A DNA stretch of 64,000 nucleotides from Cyanoderma ruficeps. Its lineage: Eukaryota > Chordata > Aves > Passeriformes > Timaliidae. The stretch spans positions 495,281 to 559,280 of the forward strand of contig VZDJ01000064.1 in assembly GCA_008694505.1 (NCBI GenBank), written 5' to 3'. This document shows positions 38,430 to 49,200 of the stretch, piece after piece; positions within the stretch are counted from its first letter, which is position 1, and each line of letters begins with the position of its first letter. Under the pieces are notes generated by a model. It ran no database searches. It was not told the DNA's origin and saw only the letters and a program-made list of their open reading frames with translations. The position numbers and the translations under genes were made by a program.

Positions 38430-38518
38430 GGCGGCTCTGCATCCGGGGGACGGGACCGTACTCAGCTGCAGGAACTGGTCTCCGCTGCCCACCCCGCCTG
38501 CCTCCGCTCAGGCCCTGC
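38430..38518 (+). other. TENT2: Proposed TENT2 non-coding exon 1 (3' part)
   Basis: TENT2 exon 2 begins with an acceptor at 40030, so an upstream non-coding exon is required. The best donor in the CpG island is CTGC/GTGAGT with GT at 38519-38520. The 5' boundary is unknown and the chosen start is only indicative. Other GT dinucleotides in the island cannot be excluded. Confidence 0.4.
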
Positions 38519-40030
38519 GTGAGTGTCCTGTGGGGGTCCCGCGTGGACGTGATAGGGAGCGGTGCCGGGAGCCGGGCTCCGGCCCGAGGGGTGGTGGTGG
38601 GCCCGGACGCCTCTCTCGGCAAGGGAGCTGGGGGCTGGCGGGCTTCCATGCGCCCGGCCGGGCTAACTGGCACGGTTCACTCGGGGCTCTGTGGGAAATA
38701 CGCGCTTGTTTGGAAACTGTGCCCACGGGGACAAAGGTGCTCGAACTGTAAGTTTTAAAAGTCGCTTAGGAGAGCCCGGCAATCCCTGGCGAGATAACCA
38801 GTGCTGAAAGTCGCGGTAAAGGTCGTTGTCGCTGTTGTGAGGCAGCGGTGTTGCTGCTTTGTTTTGGGTTGGGGAAGGTAACTCCTCCATTGCTTGTCTT
38901 CTTGGTGTTCACAGCTTCAAAGGCTAAACCGAGCGTGTGTTTCTTCTGTGCCTAACGCTTGAATTCGCATTCATCGTTCTGTTATTACCTATATTTTTAG
39001 CTATATGGATACTATTATATCCGTAAACTGCTATTATGTATACGGTGTGCTGTGGAAAGTGCGTGTTCTACTCAGAGGGGAATGAGACTTGTTAACAGTT
39101 GTGTTCTGGCCACTAGAAATGGAAAAGTTTGGACGGCGCGTAGTCATTCAGACTAAATATCAAGTGACTTACTTGTTAAGCAACACGGTGTCATTTCTTC
39201 GGAAGAACTGAAACTGAACATCCAGATATTAACTTCCGTTCATGCTTCCCCTCCCCCACCCCATCAAATGGGGAAAAAAGAAAAAAAAGGGGAGCACTCT
39301 AATAGCTTTCTCTTGGAGCTAGTGCAGCATTGTCCATGTATTTAGTATTCACTAGTGTTGTTATCCCAGGAAATAAGGAGCAAATCCAAACCCAACCACA
39401 TAAATAACTCCTTATTCTTTTTCCTATGCTCTGTGCTAATGCTGCCTGCAACAACAGTCAGAGCTATCTGGCTGGTTGTACAGAATCAATTTTAAGTTTA
39501 AAAGATAGTGAACCTGTATTTTTCTATGACGGAGTCTGTTCTGGTTGCAATTGGTGTCATCATTTGACTGCTTTTTTATGTGCCATGTTGTGAAAAAATA
39601 CTACTGACTTCATGATATAACATGTAGATCATGATTAGCTGCATCTTCATGCTCTTAAGATGTACTCAAGGGTTTTTTTTCCATACATTGTGAACCTCAT
39701 TGTGGAATGTTTCAAATATGAAACAAATTCCACTGTTATATGGTACTTTTCCCTGAGATGAAAACTGTTATATCTTGTAACATGTTATCTTTTAAAAAAT
39801 TAAACTTAAAATTGAGAGGATCATATAAAAATTCACTTTTAAACATATATGGAGTAAGCAGTAATTATGAAACTTCAGAGTATGCAGTGCTTTTATTTAG
39901 TGCTTTGTACTGAAAGTAAATCCTGTGTTCACCATTCTCCTAAGCAATTCCTGGAAGTATATTCTAGCTTACTTGACATTTTAAACCAAGTGGTTAAAAT
40001 GTAACTAGTATTTTTTTCTTTTTTTCTTAG
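38519..40030 (+). other. TENT2: TENT2 intron 1
   Basis: From the proposed GTGAGT donor to the acceptor TTTTTCTTAG. After the GC-rich first 200 bases it is AT-rich with no recognised repeat or exon. Confidence 0.5.
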
Positions 40031-40144
40031 ATGAAAGGATACATGTTCACTTCAAGTAGAAAGAAGCATGTTCCCAAATTCTTCCAGCTTGGGTCGTCCA
40101 CCCTTCCCTCCAAAATATCAACAACAGAGTACTTTCTTCACTAA
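40031..40144 (+). other. TENT2: Upstream ORF overlapping the TENT2 start
   Basis: The first three bases of exon 2 are ATG. That frame (beginning MKGYMFTSSRKKH) runs 37 codons to TAA at 40142-40144. It overlaps the first 77 bases of the TENT2 coding region in another frame. A second in-frame ATG lies at 40043. Whether the first ATG is efficient depends on exon 1 bases at -3; the second has T at -3, a weak context. An overlapping upstream ORF would lower initiation at the main ATG unless bypassed by leaky scanning. Confidence 0.6.
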
Positions 40145-40222
40145 ACTTCCTCTGAATATACCTCCTAGTCTTCTTTCTCACCAGCAAATTATCGTTCCTC
40201 CGTTTAATTTTCGTGGTGCAGT
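40031..40222 (+). CDS. TENT2: TENT2 exon 2 (start codon, residues 1-52)
   Basis: Acceptor TTTTTCTTAG, donor GT/GTAAGT. Coding starts at ATG 40068 (context A at -3), giving MFPNSSSLGRPPFPPKYQQQ. The motifs MFPNS, GRPPF and SHQQ are shared with the mammalian protein, which fixes this start over two earlier out-of-frame ATGs at 40031 and 40043. The 37 bases 40031-40067 are untranslated in the main frame. It ends with two bases of Val52. Confidence 0.95.
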
Positions 40223-43200
40223 GTAAGTACAGTAAGATTTGGTAGTAGGGGTTGGGTCTGAAAGAATTATTTCTGTTTATGGAGAATGGTTTTCAATGTT
40301 TTTAACATTGGACTGCATTGAACCTCACAAAACATGAAGATGTCATACATATAAAAAACAGCTGTATAATTTTTCTTACGGACCTGCAAACCTTAATGCT
40401 CACCTGCGATGTTCATAATGTGTGAGATGCAATTGCACTGATTAGAGTTGTTAATCCACAGTTCATGTTTAAAGATCTTCAGTTATATTTGTTTATTGGG
40501 GAAAACAGGGAGGACATGAGACGGGGAAGAAACATTTATTCTTGGATCTATGTTTGAAGACAATTAAGTGTTCTTTAGGCTTTTGAATGTAATAGTTCCT
40601 TAAGTTAATTTGTTTGCTAACCCCTCCTTACATATGTGCTTCCAAGAATGAGCATTTTCTGGTTTTAATGAAATACATATTATAAACTGAAATGTATCTT
40701 CATGTTGAATAGAAAAGGAAGATGTATTCCTTCTAAGAAAAGAAAAAAGATGGAACTTGTAGAGTTTAATATTCAGTTAAAAACAGCTACCAACCCATAA
40801 AAAGCATCTTGGTTATCTTATGAATAATAGTTATGGACTGTAGTCTTTCTAGAGCTGTTTTGGGTGGAAACATTGAAGCTACTCCAGCTGTTACTCCAGT
40901 TGTTACACTGCAACCAATGGCTTATGGAAGTGTCAGTCCAGTGTCTAGGTCGGATGCCGTGGAGTCATTTCAAGGAAGAAAGTGAGTTCTTTGTATGTGT
41001 GTGACTAATACTGGTTGTAAGGTACCCATTGTGGAGCATGTCTGATATCAATTTCTTAGGCAATTTTGAGTTATGTTAGAAATTGCAACACTAAATACTT
41101 TTTTCTTTTTGATGGAAACAGGCCATGGATTGGCTATTTAAAGCATTGTACCTGTTTGAGAAACTTTGTACTCAGAAGTGACTTCCTAGTCACTTCTGTT
41201 TAGCACCTAGCTTTTCTCTTCCAGCAGATGTAACCTTGCAGAAGTGATTTAAGTGATTTATTGTAATACTGCAGTGGATTGTATAGTCTCTGTGGGCTTC
41301 ACTTTAAGCTGGCTTGTGTCAATGAATGTTCTTTTCCTGTTAATTTGTCAAGTTAAGAATGAGAGTGCACGCTCAAAGTTTTATGGGAATTGTCATGTTT
41401 TCCTGAGGACACATTAGGTGTTTTTTCCTAATTTTCTTAACAATGCAATGTATTATTTTTCAAATACAAGGTGTTAAATTCAAGCATTTTTAAAGAGGAT
41501 TTTATGGAAATCTAGCTTTCATAGTTTTTTTTTTAAATTCATTTTACATTACTACCTTTATTTTAGTTGCCACAGAAAGGGAAATTTTGCATAAATGTAA
41601 GGTTTAATTTTCCTTCAATGCTTTAGAAAATAAATGGGTTCTCTTTGTTAATTCAGATATACTAGCTGATACATGTTTCTAATAATTGTGGGAATCAGCT
41701 GGTTGGAAGGAGGTTTTATGTAGTCTGTCTTCAGTACTATCTCCTGTGTGCTATTTCTCTGCTAAATCTAACATGAAAAAAGAAGCACAATCAAATATAT
41801 GCTATTAAGTTATAGCTGAGTGTGTGATTATCCCACAAACTAAGGAAGTTCCTGGTTTCATGCTGCATGCATCTTTTCCTCTTTGAGCAGGCTAATCTAT
41901 GAAAAACTATGCTATGTTTTGAGATTTGCAGTCAGCTTTAACAAACTTGTCATTTGGGTTTTAGTTGTTTAAGTGCAGACACTTGCCTTAAAGAGTCGCA
42001 TCAATCTAATTGTAGGGTAGCTTCATTTCTTCAATTTTATGTTCTTTTCCCATTCCAGGTTTATTTTACGTAGTACTTAAGATGGGCACGCCTGTTCTGT
42101 AGCATGCTTGGGCTTAGTGAAGTAGTTATGTCATTAAGTGTTAGTATTTGAACTTTGTAGAAACTGTCTTTTAATCGTAAGTTGGAGCTTGTGAACTAGA
42201 GGAGTTACACAGTGTCTCTCCCTAGGAGACCAAAGCAACAGGGAGTTCCCAACGATGCCAAACGTCAGCGGATCCATTCTCGTGATTCTGACACAGCTGT
42301 AGTTAACCCAGCAGTGCCTTTACCAGAAGAACGCAGATGCTCCTTCCCACCATCCATTTCAGTTCAGTCCCCGGTGTTGCGGGCGCCTGGCTCACCAGCC
42401 TTAGTTGGATGTGTCCCTCCTTTGCAAGATGGTTTGTTTCCAGACCCTGCAGACACCAGGCTCCCTGTTGCCAATGACAAGGTAAGGCTTTTCTGTGCCT
42501 GTGCTGTACTTCTGTCTTCGAGTAGGCAGACTTCAGAGGTGCTGTGAGAGATCACAAAAATTTCTGCCAGGGTTTTTGACAGTATTGTGAGATATCTGTT
42601 AAGCTGCCATTAGAAGGAGTATCAATAAATGTAGCTGCCACTGTGGTTCTGTATCATCTCCTTGTCTGTGCTTGGGTTTGGAGCATTTTTATGGGGGCAG
42701 GGCAAGTCAGGGTGTTATTTACTTAAGTTGTTTATTTACATCCTAATGTCAAGAAATCTACATGTCTGCTCTAGGAAGTAAAATTTGGAGAAATCATCCA
42801 TTCCTCACACGATATGAAGTGTGGAGAATCTTGACTAAACAAAACACACTGTGGTAGTATGAGAGAAGCCCATTCTGAGTAAATGCAATATTTGGCCTGT
42901 AAAGATGTTCACTACTGTTTTTCAAGAAGGCATTAAAGTTACTGTCATAGCTGTTCTGGAATATAGAATAGAATGGAGTGTAGTTTTGAGCTGTTTCTTG
43001 TTCTGCACCCACATGACAGACGGGTTTTGGGTTTTTTAGTGTAAAGATGCCTGTTGATTATAGGATGTAACCGTGTTGTGAAAGGAAAACAGTCAATCCC
43101 TCCTTCCAACAAAGATCTGACTTCTTTAATAGTTTATGTGGGATAAAAAAGAAAGCTATTTTAAATCAGGTTTTTAAAAGATTTTTTTTCTCCCTATTAC

Positions 43201-46200
43201 TGGTAGGAAAACTGTTGATAAAGTCAGTGTTGAAGATGTCTCTGGTCATTCACTACTTACTCCCTGAAATGCTGCATATACTGATAATGCAAAAATTATT
43301 TTCTCTGGTTTGACACTTTATAACAAATGGAACAAATTTAAATTTTGAAACTTAGCAGAAATTTCTTTAGGAAACTATTCATTATGAATTTAAGTGCAGT
43401 AAAACTCTAGAAAATAGGGTAGGTCATGTGAAATGCTGCATTAGAAAAACCCAATCTTCTGTGTTTCATGTAATTGCATCTCTGACAGGAAAGAATGTTC
43501 ACTTTGATGTGCCTTTACTTTTTGTGTGTGTCCAGTTAAGTCAACAGATTTTGGAGTTGTTTCAAGCATATCGGCAACAGGCCTCTGATTTGGACAGAAA
43601 AGAGCTCTGCAGAACAGAACTCCAGAGAGAAATTCAGCTTATTTTTCCACGTATGTTTTGAATTTGATTACTTGGTATCAGTTTGCATGTTCTTCACGTT
43701 TGTGATTCTTCCTTCCTCTCAAACTGTAATATGTCACATCATGTTAATTTTTTGTTACTCTTCTATTACAGACAGCAGACTTTTTTTGGTTGGGTCCTCA
43801 CTGAATGGATTTGGCGCTCGTACTAGTGATGGTGATTTGTGCCTGGTGGTTAAAGAAGAACCAGTAAGTAATTTAAAACATGCATAATTAAAACAAAGTC
43901 TGATTTTATGTGTGTGCTGTAAAAAGGCTGGATCCTGAAATGATTAAAAAATGCTCAAATCTTTTTGATTTAATAACATAGTTTTGCACCCATAATAGCT
44001 ACCAACTGTGATCCCAGTAATGTGCAGATAAGAATTCAACCCTGCCAGCCTAACAAAAATTTTTTTTAAAGCATTACCTTCAATTCATAAGTGAAAAATA
44101 CAGCAAAAGGGAAGCAGATGCTTAGAATGAGGAAGACTACTGTTTAGAGAATTCTTTTACATGCAGAAACAACTTCTAATAAATAAAATTTCTTATTATT
44201 TAGATTACCAATTTTAGTGATCATATATTTAGTATCTTAAATATTTTTAGTGAGAAAAATGTTATGGGTAGAAATTAAGTTAACAGAAAGGATATCTAAA
44301 AGAAACTTAAATAGACCATAATCTTGAAAGAATCGAAGCATCATTTAAAGGGAAGAAGAGGACATTCTTGTGTAAGTGGGGCTAGGTTTTCATCTAGGTC
44401 TGTGATTTTTGAATGTCTGATAATCACTTTGCATATTGCGTGTGGATTGTTCTGTCTGGCATTTACTGTGATAAATGTGTAGGCTGTAGAATGTGTTGGG
44501 GTACATGTTCATGTATTCTGAGAACTAATTTCATTTTGAAAACAAAGCATGCTTACTTTGAACATTTAAATGAGACATACCAACTTTTTTCATTAATTTT
44601 AGGTGAATCAGAAGACTGAAGCAAGACGCATACTCAGCTTAGTCCATAAACTCTTCAGTACTAAACTTTGTAAGTTACCTTCTAAAGTGAGGTGGTAGAT
44701 TATTGGCAGTTCTGAAAGAAGTGTTGATGCTTACTGCAACTAATGTATGTAATTGCATCTTGTCTAGGTTCTAATAACAGTACTCTTTGAAGAAAAATGA
44801 TCATAAATATTTAGTAATGTTACTTGATGCTGATGAATGGTAATTAGAAAAACAACAGCTTCTCTCAAAAATTAGTGGATTTCAGTCATGGGTAATATCT
44901 CAGATGACTTTTGAAAAGTGGAACACAGTGAGAAGGGAGTAGATTTCTGTTTGGGATACCTCTGTTAGTGAACCTTTGCTAATATCCTAGACTGCACTGT
45001 TTTCCTGGGAAAAATACTCTTAAGAATTTGTAAAATAAGATGTCATTCATAGTAGACTGTGTAGAATTGATTTTTTTCCTCTGAGAAGTAATTAACTTAG
45101 GTGCCTAATGAAGAAAGTAATAAACATTGACAATACCAGCGCATGCAGATAAAACATATCAATTCTTGGTTTCTATAGCTAATTGTTTAGACTACCTTCA
45201 AATTCTGAATTCACATGGGCAGTTAGTTCTTGACTTAAATGTGGAAGCCTTCTACTTCAAATAGGCTTTTGTATCATCCTTTGAATTACGAAATACCTTT
45301 ATAAAATAAGATATTTACTGATATCAATGACTTTATCACCCTCCTTCCCAGACTTGTGGTAGGTTCTTTGATGCTACTCCTTAGAGTGATGTTCTGAACA
45401 GTCCTGCAGTGCTAAAAGGAACAAACCATAAATTTAAATGTAGACTTCAAAATTTCTTCGTTGGCAAGTGTGCCTGCACAGATTTTAACAGCTCATGTGG
45501 AAGACTTGATACATTTATTGCTGAATAGGCATGTGATATTTAATGCTTATTACTACCAGTTACTGACATTTGCATAAGTCTGAAAATTAGTCTGAGTTTG
45601 TCTGTAGTGCAGCTCTCTCCAGTGCTTTCTGATAGCACAGTGATAAAATAGGTGTATTTTCAGGGATCAAGAAGCTTCTAAATGAGCTTTTTCAAGAGGA
45701 CTGGTTTTGTGAAAAAGTGTTAGACGGAATCAAGTTTGTTTACCAGTATCAGAAAGGTGTGATGGTCATGTGCAAGTTATCCCCAAAGCTATTTGGGCCT
45801 TTGCCCATTTTTGATGCTTTCATAATTCTCTATTACCTTGCAAGTGTATTTGGTCAGCTTGATTTAATCAAAATATTCTATGGAAGGTAAGCCAGGACAA
45901 AGCACTGCTGAGTTACCACTCCTGTCAGGCACTCTTGGTTGTGGTATGTAGACCTCTAATGTCATTTCTTCAGAATCTTAGCATCACTGTGGCATTAATT
46001 CCTATACCTAACAATCTGTCCTGGGTCTGTGTATGGATGTTTTGTGAATAGAACTAACAGATGAAAGTTGGTTGAAAATGTTCAAAACCAAAAGGCATTG
46101 GCACATGGATCTTTCCACTTAGATTTAGCTAATTTACAAGCTGTAGCTGAACTATGCCAAGGTTTAGTACTTCTGGAACAAGAGCTGTCTTGGTTTCAGA

Positions 46201-49200
46201 TGAGATAGTTAATTTTCTTTTTAGTACCTGGTACAGTGCTGTGGTTTGGATTTAGTATGGGAATAATGTTGGTAACACACTGAAGTTTCAGTTGTTGCTC
46301 AGTAGTGCTTACTCTAACTGAAGGACAGCCTGTCTACAATGTATGAAGCTGCTTCTCAAGTTTTGTGCTGCCCTGTTAGCATGTATGATACAATCCTATA
46401 ATTTTAAGGTAATACCTCTTTGACAGTATTAGTTAAGTATGTCTGTCTTTCTTCTGTAGAAGAGAGAGTGCAGCATGTTCTCAACAAGTGTGTGAGCAGT
46501 CATAAAACTTACTGTTGCTTTGCATGAGAGAATGGAAATAAACATAGTTTGGGCCAAACATGAAAGCTAGCAAAGCGTGTGCCAAAATGTAAGAGAAATA
46601 ACAAGAGGGAGAAAATATAAGTTGCTATTTAAAGTAAGTTCTTGCTCTGGTTTTGTGAAATAAGAAGGATATTTGTGGCATAGGTAAAGTTTTAGAGCTT
46701 TTTTAACCTTTTACCACATCACTTTGGTTCAGAAAACTGGGAGCAGTTTCTTCTGCCTATGCCTCTCACAACATCTCCCTCTTTCTTCTTGCACTCTGAG
46801 GTGTTCATGTGCATTCCAACATAAAGATAGTAAGAATGTGATTCTGTGCTTATTTTGCCTTAATTCTGTGATGGATAAATGAAGAAGCATTTCAAGTGCA
46901 AATTAGATGAGTCCCTTTCACAATTTGTTTTGTCTTCAGAACTTTAAGTGCCATCTCTTTTATCCTTCATATAGATTTGAATGTGATTGTTAGATTAGGT
47001 GGTTTGGGAACTGAATTCAAAATCTATATAAGCTCTACCTTGTTTCAATTTCAGGTTTGTAAAAGGTAACAACTGTGAGCAAGGAATTTTAGTCCATCAG
47101 ATTTTAAGTCTTGTAGCATAAGCTTTTCTGTGTTGTCATTCTGCATCTAAAGCACCAACTGAAATGAAAATGTGTTCTGTTTTTGACTAGTTTAATCACA
47201 GAGAAAAGTGGTAAGAAGCTTCTGGTACTTTATTCATTGTTTTTGTGGGGTGTGTTAGTCTTAAAAGTATGTATTGTGCTTCTCCTAGAGAAGAGAGATG
47301 TAGGGATAGCAAGTATATAATCCATATCAAAGATTAGCTCACATGTTAACTTCATGACTTATTTGTTCAGATACCTGAAACTGTATTTTTTTACAAGATT
47401 GGCTGACATTCCCAGAGCTGTGTGCTGAAGTCAATGTCTTTAGAAATGTGAAGCCTTAATTTGGGGTGATAACTGAAGGGGTTATATCTAAACTGCTGAG
47501 AGTAAATGTCTGACTGATTCCTCACTTCAGATTCATCTGTGTGGGATTCATTTGAAAAACACCTCGATAGTATTAGGTTGACAGGTGTTTACTGTCTGCA
47601 TAAGTAACAAGGAGCTTATTTTCCTTTAGATTTACAAAGAGGTACAGTAGCATTGTGACTAGGGTATCAGAGTGGATTCTGTTAATGGTGGTTTAGTGGG
47701 AAATGTGTAACAGCTGGGACAAGCATAGGAATTTGAACTCAGTTGAATGACTTTGAAGGACTGTGCAGATTGTTGAGTGAATTCCAAAAAATCAGCAGTT
47801 ATTTCATCCTGTGGTGGGTTGTACCTTCCTAGATTTTTCATGAATGTGAATTCTGTGGCAGACTTCTGTGCTGTCCAGTTTCTCCTTCTGTAGTATAACC
47901 AAATCAATGAGAGCAGGCTATGTACCAAGAATGTCAAAGATCTTTCTGTCATATACCATGTTTTGGATTAATATTCTGTACAGTTGCCTAATCTTTCATT
48001 TTGTAAAAGAAGAGAGGGAATTAAGTTCTTCAGTATGAAATTTTGCATGAATCAATTATATATTAAGCAGTGCTTGGTCTTCCTTGAAGCCATTATATTA
48101 GTTTTTGCTAAGCTGAAGTGGTGTTCATGACCTTTTCATAGACATGCCCAAAACTGCAGAGCAGCTGTATGGATTTCTTTTTACGTATTTTGGTGTAGCC
48201 TCTCTGGTCATAGCTTTCATGATCACACAGTCAGTTTACTGAGGCACTTATTCCTGTATTTGGACTGTTTCTTCCCCTGTGTGTATATACAAGGTGCAAT
48301 ATTGACTCTGCTAACACCTAGCATCATTGATCTGAGCCAAGAAAGAGGATATCAGCAGAAAGTTACTGCCTTCTAACTTCTTCTTATCTCTTCTATCTCC
48401 TGGCTTTTTACCACCCTGTGAAACAGATTGGAATTATATTTTGGGCTGTACCTTTTTTCTTAGCCAGCTAATTTGACAAAAGTATCCATCACGTGTAGGG
48501 AGGCATTTGCAGACAAGGATATGTTTGGAAGTGGATTGTCACTAGAATGAGTTCAGTTAACTTCTAAAGAGCATTGGGAAGGGTCATAGTGAGGAAAGCT
48601 GAATTGCTATGGCATACAGATAGACATCCACTGTTGCCTAACATGTGTTAGTGCATTGGGAATCTTTGTCTTAAATTCGATAGTGAAAAGAGAGGAGGCA
48701 GAGAGCTTTGCATGCTTCAGACTCACCTTAAAAATGTTCTGGGATGCTGGAGGGAAGATGCTTGCATGTGTCTGGAAGTGCAGCTAGAAGGGGGGGGATG
48801 CTTGCGTTAGTTAGCAGACAGTGAACATGAATTGAAGCTGTTAATTTAAGATTCTCCCATTAACATCAGTAAATTAGTGAGATTATCTTTTATTCTGAGT
48901 GCCAGCTGTGTTTGCAAAGGCCTTGTGCAGTGCATTAAAATCCAGATAAAAGTTTGCCTCAGGTCAAGTCTGTCTGAACATGCATGTCCACAAAACAGTT
49001 TCAGAAAGTTTCAAACGAAAAAAAAGTTTGTTTTAATTGAGTATTGCACAGCAGTGTTCCACCAAATCTGAATTTGTCATCCAAAAGCAATGGAGATGAT
49101 GCTGTTTAATGAAGGTGGCTATTCAGCTGATAGAAGTACCTTGTTTTTTCTGGAGGGAAAGAAAAAATCAGATTTTATTCAAGGTTACTTTTGGTCTGTA

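Larger units (their letters stand above)
38225..38730. promoter_or_regulatory. TENT2: CpG-island promoter of TENT2
   Basis: A compact GC- and CpG-rich block immediately upstream of the TENT2 gene, without an obvious TATA box. Embedded sites include an NRF1-like palindrome at 38329-38340 and repeated ETS-like CTTCCTG motifs around 38401-38428. One ambiguous base (n) is present at 38392. Frames open on both strands here are GC-driven and not called as genes. The type suggests a broadly expressed, housekeeping-like promoter, in contrast to the inducible-looking HOMER1 promoter. Confidence 0.8.

Noticed and set aside
38234..38758. Overlapping open frames across the TENT2 CpG island
   Set aside because: GC-driven, open on both strands, no recognisable product; the region is better explained as promoter plus non-coding exon 1.
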